NCBI RefSeq assembly: GCF_034356035.1
Contig: NZ_CP136423.1
Coordinates: 2,480,001-2,544,000, forward strand
Reading direction: 5' to 3'
DNA from: Blautia hydrogenotrophica DSM 10507
GTDB lineage: Bacteria > Bacillota > Clostridia > Lachnospirales > Lachnospiraceae
DNA length: 64,000 nucleotides
Shown piece by piece: positions 22,871 through 33,234 of this stretch (positions are counted from its first letter, which is position 1; each line of letters begins with the position of its first letter). Both the position numbers and the translations under genes were made by a program. Below the pieces are notes generated by a model, which saw only the letters and a program-made list of their open reading frames with translations, had not been told where the DNA came from and made no database searches.

Positions 22871-25594
22871 TTATACCCCCTCATACTCTGTCCGGGCGAC
22901 AACCTCATCCTGGATCGGTTTTCCAATCTCCACCCAGTACTGTGTAAAGCCCGCCACACGAACCATCAGATCTCTGTAATTCTCAGGATTTGCCTGTGCC
23001 TTCTTTAACAGATTGCTGTCTACCACATTAAACTGAATATGGAAACCACCTTTCTTCATATAAGCCACTGCCAAATCCTCCAGTCTCTTCGTCCCAGCCT
23101 CACCTTTAACCGCAGTCGGATGAAGCTTCAGATTCATCTGAGAATTCTGAGACTCACTGTGATCCCATACAGTCGCAGAGTTAAACAGAGCGTATGGACC
23201 ACCTTTATCTGTCCCTGGATATGCAGACATAGACGCGTCAGCAAACGTAGTTCCTTCCAGACGTCCATCTGCTGTGGCCGAGCATCCCTGTCCTAGCAGT
23301 CCCTGTGTGGATACCGAAATCTGACACGCATACATAGGAAGCCCAAAGGTAGACTCGAAGCTTCGGCAAGTTGGACACAACCATTCTTCGTACTGCTTCA
23401 AAATCGCCTCACAGTATCCCTCGTCATTTCCATATTTCGGTGCCAACAGACAATCGGAATGAATCTCATCGTACTGTTCCATATTGTCTTTTTTAATCTG
23501 CTCTCCCATGGAGTAATTGTTTGACTCCGCCGGGGTATAGAAACCAAAGTTGTGACGCAGAGCATCTTTCATCTCATCCAAAGTATACTTCTTTTCCTCA
23601 TACACCAGCTTCTTCAGAGCTGCCAGAGAGTTAACCATATTAATGGTACCAGAAGTCTCAATATTATAGGTCGCATTGTAGCGGTACCCCATATTTGCAT
23701 GTTCATATCCTGTCACCAGACAGTCTGGCTTCAATGTACTTTGCAGAAGCGGAATATTGATTTTCCTATGTATATCATGCTGAATATTACAGCAACGCAG
23801 CAAAGTGTTGATACAATACTTATAGTACTCGCAGAAAGTCTCCCAAAGCTCTTCATAGGTATCCAACTTCTTGTTGTGCGGAGGGAACAACTGCAAGTCG
23901 TATTTATAATCGTAGCCGTTGTCCAAAACAAGACTTAGAATCTTCGGATTCGAAATAAAGTGAACACCAATGGAAGTAGAGTTGCCGGCTCCCCCAGGAA
24001 TCTCGTATTTCTTTCCATTCAAGGTGAGCTCTTTCCAGCAGCAAGGAGAAGTCTCAAGACATCCTCCGATCGCAATCGCACGTGCCTCTTCTTCCGTCAT
24101 TCCTTCTGGTCCGTACTGTTTCATCAGGAACTTGATTCCTACCTGGTTATTCATCCAAGCTGGATATCCGGTACCTGTCTTGACAACCTCCGCTGCTTTC
24201 AGCACGAAATCTTCCGGAAGTTTCTCATCCCACAGAATAGACAACGTAGGTTGAGGAGACTGCAAAGTCTCAGCCGCATGGAGAATCAGCCACTCTAGGC
24301 GGTTACATGCCGGTTTCCCATCTCTTGTCAGACCTCCTACCGTCAGGTTGTTAAAGGTATTTCCTGAGAGCACACTGGTAGAGCTTCCACTCACGAACAA
24401 ATCCATGCAGGTGAATTTCACACGCATACACTCCAGAAGCTCCAGAACCTCCTTATCATTGGTGCGCCCTGCTGCGATATCCTGCTCATACCACGGATAC
24501 AGCACCTGCCCTAATCTTCCCGGAGATACTCCGGAGGCCACTTCCTCATTTACAAGCGCAATGTGTGTCAGGTATGTCAACTGCGCAGCCTCCACAAAGG
24601 TTCTCGGCTGCTTGTGAGCAATCCACTGACAACGCTCAGCAATCGCCTCAAACTCTGCCCTTTGCTTTTCATCTGGAGTGATGTTCATTAAACGACGGGC
24701 CTCTTTCGCGTAGTTCTCAATCCAAGTCTGGATACCCTTCACTAGAATAATCACAGATTCATAATAATACAGACGATCCATGCCCCTTAAGCCATCTCCA
24801 CCTGCATGCCCTGCGACTTCATCTGCACGCTGCTCACAGTAATCCACAATCTTATCCCAGCCCCAAGCCAAAGGATAATAATAATTCACAACCTCACGAC
24901 CTACTGGAATTGTATAGGCAGAATCCGGACGCGCTGTTAAGGTACGTCCGATATCGTTCTTTGTCTTAAACTCCGGCACACGAGCACTGTACTTCTCACC
25001 CAGATCAAACACGGTCTTTCCTTCCCAGTAATCGGTAATTCTGTTTAATCCAGCTACTTCCTCTACACGCACACCGAACTTACCTGCCAGAGAGATAATC
25101 CCCGGCATATCTTTGGTGACGTTTCCTCCGCCCTCACCCAAGACTGCCTGTTTGTCTGCCTCCCTCTGCGCATTTCCCTTTGCCTTATCGCTGAACTGGT
25201 CTTTCTGTGCTGCAAAAAACGATTGATTCAGCCATGGCATTGGATAGGAGCCTCTCATATAATTGGCTTTTCCTCCCACCAGAATCTCTCCCGGGTAGAT
25301 ACTGGTCGTCACATGTTTGAACGCATTGGCCAACGCATGCGCACGGCGGACGATCTGAATCTCGCCTTCCATCTCATCATATTTTCTGGTATACCAATAA
25401 GTCCACTCCGTGGATGTAGAAGCCAATGTTTGATAGTATAAATCCATCAATTTCTTCGCACGACTTGTGGGCTCATACGGCAACTGCTCACGCTCAGTGA
25501 CTTCGTCAGAATTACTGCTTCCGCCATATTTTTGATTCAAGCCGAGACCTTTTTCTTCCAGAATCTCAGCCAGTTTCTTGTTATGTTTCGTCAT
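22871..25594 (-). CDS. hpdB: 4-hydroxyphenylacetate decarboxylase glycyl radical subunit
   Basis: A 907-residue glycyl radical enzyme that decarboxylates 4-hydroxyphenylacetate, a tyrosine fermentation product, to p-cresol. The active-site thiyl loop is GGCLETSPCCW (Cys followed by Glu two residues on), the substrate His is in GVHFISNP, the second catalytic Glu in YNIETSGTINMVN, and the radical Gly882 in RVAGFTQYW. The C-terminal tail IQDEVVARTEYEGV is characteristic. It leads the operon hpdB-hpdC-hpdA-rpiR and has a consensus promoter and AGGAAAGGAG upstream. The enzyme is oxygen-sensitive, which fits a strict anaerobe. Confidence 0.95.
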   Translation of the reverse strand: MTKHNKKLAEILEEKGLGLNQKYGGSSNSDEVTEREQLPYEPTSRAKKLMDLYYQTLASTSTEWTYWYTRKYDEMEGEIQIVRRAHALANAFKHVTTSIYPGEILVGGKANYMRGSYPMPWLNQSFFAAQKDQFSDKAKGNAQREADKQAVLGEGGGNVTKDMPGIISLAGKFGVRVEEVAGLNRITDYWEGKTVFDLGEKYSARVPEFKTKNDIGRTLTARPDSAYTIPVGREVVNYYYPLAWGWDKIVDYCEQRADEVAGHAGGDGLRGMDRLYYYESVIILVKGIQTWIENYAKEARRLMNITPDEKQRAEFEAIAERCQWIAHKQPRTFVEAAQLTYLTHIALVNEEVASGVSPGRLGQVLYPWYEQDIAAGRTNDKEVLELLECMRVKFTCMDLFVSGSSTSVLSGNTFNNLTVGGLTRDGKPACNRLEWLILHAAETLQSPQPTLSILWDEKLPEDFVLKAAEVVKTGTGYPAWMNNQVGIKFLMKQYGPEGMTEEEARAIAIGGCLETSPCCWKELTLNGKKYEIPGGAGNSTSIGVHFISNPKILSLVLDNGYDYKYDLQLFPPHNKKLDTYEELWETFCEYYKYCINTLLRCCNIQHDIHRKINIPLLQSTLKPDCLVTGYEHANMGYRYNATYNIETSGTINMVNSLAALKKLVYEEKKYTLDEMKDALRHNFGFYTPAESNNYSMGEQIKKDNMEQYDEIHSDCLLAPKYGNDEGYCEAILKQYEEWLCPTCRSFESTFGLPMYACQISVSTQGLLGQGCSATADGRLEGTTFADASMSAYPGTDKGGPYALFNSATVWDHSESQNSQMNLKLHPTAVKGEAGTKRLEDLAVAYMKKGGFHIQFNVVDSNLLKKAQANPENYRDLMVRVAGFTQYWVEIGKPIQDEVVARTEYEGV

Positions 25595-25719
25595 AAACCC
25601 TTCTCCTTTCCTATTCGAAACTCAACCTTTTCATTACTTAGCACGGCACACACCCTATTAATACCGTTCTATAAACATCCTTCCAAGTTCAACTTTTGTG
25701 CCATTGATATTCTATTACT

Positions 25720-25748
25720 ATTATATAAACGAAATTCCATTTTGTCAA
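25720..25748 (-). promoter_or_regulatory. Sigma-A promoter of the hpd operon
   Basis: TTGACA (25743-25748), 17-bp spacer, TATAAT (25720-25725) on the minus strand: a full consensus promoter, with a 5' leader of about 120 bases before hpdB in which no known riboswitch was recognised. Confidence 0.82.
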
Positions 25749-25864
25749 TTAATATTTACTACTCATTATTTACATCAATTTTTGTTTACATTTTACAATT
25801 TCAATCTGCCAAGTCGTTCCCTACACGCAAGAGATACGAACAAAATAGATAAACTCATTCAGCT

Positions 25865-26034
25865 CCCCCTTCCCCTCAATCTTTGAGTGGTACGTCCCAT
25901 TTTGCGTGCCGCCGCCATATCGCTATGCGGTGAACTACTTTATTACGTCGTGTACATCCTTAGCGGAGCGTCCTTGTTCTAAGGAAAAGCTTTCTCGCAT
26001 TAGCATGACAAGATCTTCTCTAGAACATAAAAAA
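25865..26034 (-). repeat. Repeat family R2, copy d (full length)
   Basis: The longest copy. Its left part (CCCCTCAATCTTTGAG, TACGTCCCATTTTGCG, GCCGCCGCC, GGTGAACTAC, CGTGTACATCC) matches 16483-16579. Its right part (GTTCTAAGGAAA, CGCATTAGCATGACA, TCTAGAACATAA) matches 5453-5530. It begins directly after the U-run of the copA terminator. Together with 25749-25864, a featureless AT-rich stretch, it fills the copA-hpdB spacer. Confidence 0.75.
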
Positions 26035-26066
26035 CCCGGCAAGGAAATGCTCAATTTCCCGCCGGG
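26028..26066 (-). terminator. copA terminator
   Basis: CCCGGC..GGAAAT and ATTTCC..GCCGGG form the stem at 26035-26066, followed by TTTTTT on the minus strand. Confidence 0.88.
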
Positions 26067-26125
26067 CTGGCCGCAGTACCATGTCGGATAAAGGAAAAAA
26101 TCCCCATCCGCTTACTCTTCCTTCT

Positions 26126-28714
26126 TTATTTTTCCTCGATGCTGACAACCTCATAGCCTGCATCCACAACAGCCTTTCTTAAGGCTTCCTTATCCACGCT
26201 TTGGTCTGCCGTAACATATGCAGCCTGATCTTCCAGGCTCACTTCTGCTTTTACACCTTCCAAGTCATTTAATGCCTTAGATACATGTGCTTGGCAGTGC
26301 TGGCACATCATTCCTTCAATTTTCATTGTTATCATAGGTTCGTCCTCCTTTTCTTGATTCCCTTGATTTATCTGACCGCCACCTGGCGTATCATCCATAG
26401 TCGCAGCGGAAACCGTTTCCTGCGTTTCTTGTCCGCTCTTTCCCAGCGGCTGAAACCACTTCAGCCTCAGCGCATTGGACACTACGAAAATACTGCTCAT
26501 ACTCATAGCTGCTGCTCCGATCATCGGATTCAGCTTCAGCCCCAGCAGGGGATAAAAAATCCCTGCTGCGATTGGGATCCCCAAAGTGTTATAGAAAAAT
26601 GCCCAAAACAGGTTTTGTTTGATGTTGCGAATCACTGCCTTGCTGAGACGAATCGCCGTGACTGCATCTTTCAAGTCATTTTTCATCAAAACCACGTCCG
26701 CACTCTCAATCGCCACATCCGTCCCAGCTCCAATGGCCATCCCCACATCCGCTCTCGCGAGGGCAGGTGCGTCATTGACACCGTCTCCAATCATGGCCAC
26801 TACCTTGCCTGCCTCTTGCAGCTCGCTGATTTTGCGCTCCTTATCCTGAGGCAAAACCTCGGCAATCACCGTATCAATATCCAGCTGCCTACGGATAGCC
26901 TCCGCAGTCCTGCGGTTATCTCCTGTAAGCATCACCACTTCAATTCCCAGGTCCTTCAGCTCTTTGATCGCTTCTTTGCTGGTAGGCTTTACCACATCTG
27001 CTACGGCGATCACACCTAAAACCTGTGTCTCCTCTGCAAAAATCAACGGTGTTTTTCCCTCATCTGCCATGACTTCTAAAAGTTTCAGACAGTTGTCCAA
27101 AGAAATTTCTTTTTCTCTCATCAGCCTTTCGTTACCCGCATAATAACGCCTACCGTTGACCGATACCTCCAAACCCTTGCCTGGAATAGAATTAAAGTTG
27201 TCCACCTGTACAGGGGAGATTCCCTCTTTCTTGGCATAGTCCAAGATCGCTTCTGCCAGAGGATGTTCACTTTTTACTTCCATTCCGGCTGCCAAAGCCA
27301 GGAATTCTTTTTTCGTCCATCCTTCCGTGTGAATGTCTGTGACCACCGGTCTGCCCTGGGTAATGGTCCCTGTCTTATCCAAGACCACGCTTTGCAGGTT
27401 GTGTGCAGTCTCCAAGGCTTCTCCAGACTTAATCAAAATTCCCTGCTCCGCCCCTTTTCCAGTTCCCACCATAATCGCAACCGGTGTAGCCAGTCCCAGC
27501 GCGCAGGGACACGAAATCACAAGAACACTGATCGCACAGGATAAAGCAAACTCAAAGGTGGAACCACTTAACAGCCATACTACCGCTGTCACAAGAGCAA
27601 TTACCATCACTACTGGAACGAAAACACCTGCAATTTTATCCGCAATCTTAGCGATAGGCGCTTTGCTGGAGCTTGCCTCCTCCACCAGGCGAATAATCTG
27701 AGAAAAAGTCGTGTCATCTCCCACCCGGGTAGCCTTGAATTTCACAAATCCTGTCTTGTTCATCGTGGCTGCTATGACCGTATCTCCTTCCTGTTTATGC
27801 ACAGGAATACTCTCACCGGTGATCGCTGCCTCGTCGATACTGGTACTTCCTTCCAATATAAAGCCGTCCACAGGGACATTCTGTCCCGGCCTTACGATCA
27901 CCACATCCCCGGCCACCACCTGTTCCACAGGAATCTCCTGCTCTCTTCCGTCTCTTTCTACTACCGCAGTCTTCGGAGCCAAATCCATCAGCTTGGTAAT
28001 CGCCTCGCTGGTTTTCCCCTTTGAACGGGTTTCCAAATATTTTCCCACCGTAATCAAAGCCAGAATCATAGCTGCCGACTCAAAATATAAGTCATGATAA
28101 TAAAGATGCACTACTTCCATATTGCCGCTTCCAAGCCCATAACTCATCCGGTAAATCGCGAAAATCCCATATACCAAAGATGCCGTGGACCCTATGGCAA
28201 TCAGGCTGTCCATATTAGGAGCCAAATGCGCTAAAGTCTGGAATCCTTTGATATAATATTTACGATTTACATAGATAATCGGAAGACAAAGCAATAATTG
28301 AGTAAAAGCAAAGCTGACCGCATTTTCTATCCCTGTCAAAAATCCTGGCAACGGAAGTCCCACCATATGTCCCATGGATACATACATCAGCGGAACCAGA
28401 AATACAAAAGATACGATCAGACGAAATTTCATATTCTGTATCTGTTTCTCCATGGGATTTTCCATCACTTTCGCCTTTCCCGCCGCAACAGTCTGCACAT
28501 GTTCCTGCTTAGGGCTGGCCCCATACCCAGCTTTTACCACCGCGTCAATAATCTGACTTTCACTTAAAACTGTATCATTATATTCAACCTGCATACTGTT
28601 GGTCAATAAGTTTACGCTTACATTCTCAATTCCTTCCAACTTGGATACACACTTCTCCACCCTGGAAGAGCAAGCTGAACAAGTCATTCCGGTCACGTCA
28701 AATTTTTCTTTCAT
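26126..28714 (-). CDS. copA: Copper-exporting P1B-type ATPase with N- and C-terminal HMA domains
   Basis: An 862-residue P1B-ATPase. The N-terminal metal-binding domain has GMTCSAC at residues 9-15. Eight membrane helices carry the CPC motif (SCPCALGLATP), followed by DKTGT phosphorylation, HP and GDGVNDAPA motifs. After a charged linker of about 35 residues, the C terminus carries a second HMA domain with EGMMCQHC, resembling the copper chaperone CopZ fused to the pump. It exports Cu(I). It lies 12 bases after csoR and is expected to be copper-induced. Confidence 0.93.
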   Translation of the reverse strand: MKEKFDVTGMTCSACSSRVEKCVSKLEGIENVSVNLLTNSMQVEYNDTVLSESQIIDAVVKAGYGASPKQEHVQTVAAGKAKVMENPMEKQIQNMKFRLIVSFVFLVPLMYVSMGHMVGLPLPGFLTGIENAVSFAFTQLLLCLPIIYVNRKYYIKGFQTLAHLAPNMDSLIAIGSTASLVYGIFAIYRMSYGLGSGNMEVVHLYYHDLYFESAAMILALITVGKYLETRSKGKTSEAITKLMDLAPKTAVVERDGREQEIPVEQVVAGDVVIVRPGQNVPVDGFILEGSTSIDEAAITGESIPVHKQEGDTVIAATMNKTGFVKFKATRVGDDTTFSQIIRLVEEASSSKAPIAKIADKIAGVFVPVVMVIALVTAVVWLLSGSTFEFALSCAISVLVISCPCALGLATPVAIMVGTGKGAEQGILIKSGEALETAHNLQSVVLDKTGTITQGRPVVTDIHTEGWTKKEFLALAAGMEVKSEHPLAEAILDYAKKEGISPVQVDNFNSIPGKGLEVSVNGRRYYAGNERLMREKEISLDNCLKLLEVMADEGKTPLIFAEETQVLGVIAVADVVKPTSKEAIKELKDLGIEVVMLTGDNRRTAEAIRRQLDIDTVIAEVLPQDKERKISELQEAGKVVAMIGDGVNDAPALARADVGMAIGAGTDVAIESADVVLMKNDLKDAVTAIRLSKAVIRNIKQNLFWAFFYNTLGIPIAAGIFYPLLGLKLNPMIGAAAMSMSSIFVVSNALRLKWFQPLGKSGQETQETVSAATMDDTPGGGQINQGNQEKEDEPMITMKIEGMMCQHCQAHVSKALNDLEGVKAEVSLEDQAAYVTADQSVDKEALRKAVVDAGYEVVSIEEK

Positions 28715-28726
28715 TCCGCACCACCT

Positions 28727-28990
28727 TTATTTTAAAATTCTGCCTAACATGTCCACCAGTTCATCTATTTTCTCTTCTTTTTCCGCCTGAGATTCTGCAT
28801 GAGACACGCAATTTTTTAAATGTGCCGTCAAAATCTCTTTATTCACTTTATTCAGTATTGCTTCTGTAGCCATCAGTTGCTGTGATATTTCTATACAATA
28901 TCGGTCCTCTTCCACCATTTGAAGAATTCCATCCATCTGCCCTCTGGCGATCTTCAGCAATCTGGATATTTTCTTTTTATCTGCCTGCAT
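28727..28990 (-). CDS. csoR: Copper-sensing repressor CsoR
   Basis: An 87-residue DUF156 all-helical repressor. The Cu(I) triad of CsoR is present as Cys32, His57 and Cys61 (YCIEIS; AHLKNC), which separates it from formaldehyde-sensing FrmR and nickel RcnR. On binding Cu(I) it leaves its operator and releases copA. A candidate operator, TACCC facing GGGTG, lies over the start of its own promoter at about 29016-29035. Confidence 0.93.
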   Translation of the reverse strand: MQADKKKISRLLKIARGQMDGILQMVEEDRYCIEISQQLMATEAILNKVNKEILTAHLKNCVSHAESQAEKEEKIDELVDMLGRILK

Positions 28991-29015
28991 GCACTCACCC
29001 TTTCTGTGATTTCTT

Positions 29016-29068
29016 TACACCCCACCAGGGTATGGTATTAGTATAGTACAAAAAAACGGCATTGTCAA
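29016..29068 (-). promoter_or_regulatory. csoR-copA promoter and CsoR operator
   Basis: TTGACA (29063-29068), 17-bp spacer, TATACT (29040-29045), then ATACCCTGGTGGGGTGTA (about 29016-29033), a G/C-tract palindrome of CsoR type. The TGA stop of the upstream CPBP gene lies inside the -35 hexamer. Confidence 0.75.
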
Positions 29069-29079
29069 TATGCCGTTTT
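29050..29079 (-). terminator. CPBP gene terminator overlapping the csoR promoter
   Basis: AACGGCAT/ATGCCGTT with TTTTTTT on the minus strand. The loop is the csoR -35 hexamer and the U-run lies in the promoter spacer. Confidence 0.7.
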
Positions 29080-29853
29080 TCGTACTCTTTTTTTCCATTC
29101 CTTTCGAAAATAAAAAATGCCTCCCCAGAAAACCAGAAACAGCAATCCCATCGCCGCTGTCAGGATAATCCCATCATGCCATTGCAGCAGCGTTACCGCA
29201 TATTCCGAAAACAGTACCGATATCAGGTTGGCCCCCATGTGAAACAGAATGCTTGCCCAAAGAGAGCCGCTGATTTCCACTAAAATTGCCATAAGGCATC
29301 CTAAAATAGAAGCATAGATCGCCTGCACCACATTTCCATGGTAGAGCCCAAACATGAGGCCGGAGATCACCACAGAAGGCCAAATTCCCGTATAATCTCT
29401 CAATCTGCGGTAAATCAGCCCCCGGCAGATCAGTTCCTCCACCAAAGGAGCGGTGACTGCCGTCCACAGAATCATCCACAAGATACTCGTGTTCTCTGTC
29501 ATCTTCTGCGTCTGTTCCCCATAGGAAGGAAATCTCTGAAAAATCTGCAGCAGGGAAAAAGCGACATTCAGCACAATCGCCATGGCTCCTCCCCACAAAA
29601 AACACCAGATGCCATCTCTTCCTCTGAGTCCTTGTGGTCTCATCCAAGATGGTCGAAAACGCCAGTCTCTCTGATACAGCCAAAGAGCCACTGGAAGTAT
29701 CAGCAACAAAGAAGTGAGGCCGTTAATCATGACGGACCAGTCATAAAAATCCTCCTGCTGTCCTTTTATGCCACAAATCAACAAATACAACAGATTCACC
29801 CCGGCATACAGCAGCAGATAGTGGACTAGCAAAGGATAACCTACCCTCCACAC
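29065..29853 (-). CDS. CPBP-family intramembrane metalloprotease
   Basis: A 262-residue membrane protein with about eight hydrophobic segments. The CPBP/Abi motifs are visible as EELICRGLIYRRL (EExxxR) near residue 145, GLMFGLYHGN (FxxxH) near 178 and a later His in FHMGANL near 217. The family includes Rce1-like CAAX proteases and bacteriocin self-immunity proteins; the substrate here is unknown. The start appears to be GTG, with AGGGAAG upstream. It follows the HAD phosphatase gene closely. Confidence 0.85.
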   Translation of the reverse strand: MWRVGYPLLVHYLLLYAGVNLLYLLICGIKGQQEDFYDWSVMINGLTSLLLILPVALWLYQRDWRFRPSWMRPQGLRGRDGIWCFLWGGAMAIVLNVAFSLLQIFQRFPSYGEQTQKMTENTSILWMILWTAVTAPLVEELICRGLIYRRLRDYTGIWPSVVISGLMFGLYHGNVVQAIYASILGCLMAILVEISGSLWASILFHMGANLISVLFSEYAVTLLQWHDGIILTAAMGLLFLVFWGGIFYFRKEWKKRVRKTAY

Positions 29854-29885
29854 TTTGCGCAGTCTTCCCTGCTTGTGCAGAGGGG

Positions 29886-30533
29886 TCAGCCGAAAAAATT
29901 TTCCAGCTCCTCCACAGTCCCCACAATGGCAAGAGGTGATGCATTCTCCAGCTCCCCTCTGCTTCCATATCCATAGGCCACTGCCACACAGTCTAGCCCC
30001 TGCTGCCTGGCCCCAAAGATATCATGCTCCTTATCTCCCACCATGACTGCCTTGTCTCTGTGATTTTCAAGCCCTAGACGGCGCAGAGCTTCTTCAATCA
30101 CTTCTGCCTTGCGCACTCTACTTCCATCCATCTCGCTACCCACTACCACCTCAAAGTACTGGGCCAATCCAAAATATTCCAAAATTTGGTTCACATAATA
30201 CGTTGGCTTTGAAGAAGCCACAGCCAGACGGTATCCCTCTTCCCGAAGTCTCGCGAGCATCTCCTCGATATGCGGATAGGGACGGTTCTCAAACATCCCC
30301 TTCTCGTGATATCTCTCCCGATAGTAGCAGACTGCCTGTTCTGCCTGCTGCTCGTCCAAGCCCCCATAACTCATCATCATATCTTTCAATGGAGGTCCCA
30401 CAAATACTTCTAATTTTTTCAAGTCTGGTTCAAAAATGCCGAACTTTTCCAATGCGTACTGCACGCATTTTGTAATTCCTTCTCCTGACTCCGTCAATGT
30501 TCCATCCAGATCAAATAAGATAGCCTGATACAT
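29886..30533 (-). CDS. HAD-IA phosphatase (phosphoglycolate phosphatase-like)
   Basis: A 215-residue HAD hydrolase of the Gph branch: ILFDLDGTLTESGEGI (nucleophile Asp and acid Asp), a helical cap including VGPPLKDMM, AVASSKP (motif II), K..VI in the middle (motif III) and VGDKEHDIFGARQQG (motif IV). Members hydrolyse phosphoglycolate or pyrophosphate. The specific substrate is not decidable. It lies at the tail of the PTS gene group, 132 bases after the next HAD gene, so it may form a separate unit with the CPBP protease. Confidence 0.86.
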   Translation of the reverse strand: MYQAILFDLDGTLTESGEGITKCVQYALEKFGIFEPDLKKLEVFVGPPLKDMMMSYGGLDEQQAEQAVCYYRERYHEKGMFENRPYPHIEEMLARLREEGYRLAVASSKPTYYVNQILEYFGLAQYFEVVVGSEMDGSRVRKAEVIEEALRRLGLENHRDKAVMVGDKEHDIFGARQQGLDCVAVAYGYGSRGELENASPLAIVGTVEELENFFG

Positions 30534-30665
30534 GCTCTTTGCTTCCTTTCTGTCCTCTCTGCTGAGACAGACGCAAATTTTGAAAAATTACGTTTAGTAT
30601 AGCACAGTTTTCATGATTCAGGCAAGACATCGTGGCACAATACCGCGGCAAGCATTTCTTCCTCT

Positions 30666-31523
30666 CTATAATCCGAAATATGTCTCCAAAAACACTGCCA
30701 CTCCGTCACAATCATTCGAGAGCGTCACCTTCCTTGCAGCCTTCTTCACCATCTCTTTTGCATTTTCCATCGCCACTGCTGTCCCCGCCCGCGCAAACAT
30801 TTCCAGGTCATTTTCGTTGTCACCGATGGCGATCACCCGCTCTTTGGGGATATTCAGATATTCCATTAGCCCGCTCAGCCCGATTCCCTTATTTGTTTCG
30901 GCCGCATTGAATTCCACATTGCCGCCCACAGAGGTTGTCAGGGAAACCTCTCGAATCTTCCGCCAGTTTTCTCTGACCCGCTGTCCGAACTCTTCTTCCT
31001 CAAAATACAGATTTATCTTAGACACCCGGTCAAGGAGCCACCGCTGATTTTCCAGGTGTTCCACAAACTCGTGATTCTCCAAAAAATACCGTTCAAAGTT
31101 TTCACCTAGAGAAGACTCGGAAAGCCCCACTATACTCCGGATGTCCGCATAGGCCTTTCCGTCCACGAAAATTTCCGCATAACAAAAACCTCTGCCCATC
31201 CTCCCTGAAGCCTCCATAAACTTCCCTCCATAAGCTTCATCCAAAATTTCCTTTGCTTTTCCTTGTGGCAAGAGTCGGCGGACAACCGCTCTCTCCTGCC
31301 CATAATCCCAGACCAGAGAGCCGTTTTCCAGTACCGCGAAATTGATGCCCCGGACCGCCCCTAGTTCTTCTGGAAGAAGACACAGGGTCCTCCCCGTAGC
31401 CGGCACAATATAGTGTCCCATATCCGCCAGAAGCTGCAGTGTCCTCTGTGTCCTCTCTGTCACACGGTTTTCGCTGTTCAAAAGCGTCCCGTCCATATCC
31501 AATGCGATGAGATGTCTGTCCAT
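30666..31523 (-). CDS. Cof-type HAD-IIB phosphatase of the PTS operon
   Basis: A 285-residue Cof/YidA-type hydrolase: LIALDMDGTLLNS at the N terminus, PATGRT (motif II), and KERVIAIGDNENDLEMFARAG (motifs III/IV). It starts 13 bases after the alpha-glucosidase and so is the last gene of the PTS operon. Placed there, it probably dephosphorylates a sugar phosphate generated during uptake, a common pairing in PTS operons. That role is inferred from position. Confidence 0.86.
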   Translation of the reverse strand: MDRHLIALDMDGTLLNSENRVTERTQRTLQLLADMGHYIVPATGRTLCLLPEELGAVRGINFAVLENGSLVWDYGQERAVVRRLLPQGKAKEILDEAYGGKFMEASGRMGRGFCYAEIFVDGKAYADIRSIVGLSESSLGENFERYFLENHEFVEHLENQRWLLDRVSKINLYFEEEEFGQRVRENWRKIREVSLTTSVGGNVEFNAAETNKGIGLSGLMEYLNIPKERVIAIGDNENDLEMFARAGTAVAMENAKEMVKKAARKVTLSNDCDGVAVFLETYFGL

Positions 31524-31536
31524 ATGTTTTCTGCTC

Positions 31537-33234
<1,698 letters not shown>

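Noticed and set aside
25595..25719. Possible riboswitch in the 120-base hpdB leader
   Set aside because: No known aptamer core or terminator/antiterminator pair could be recognised.
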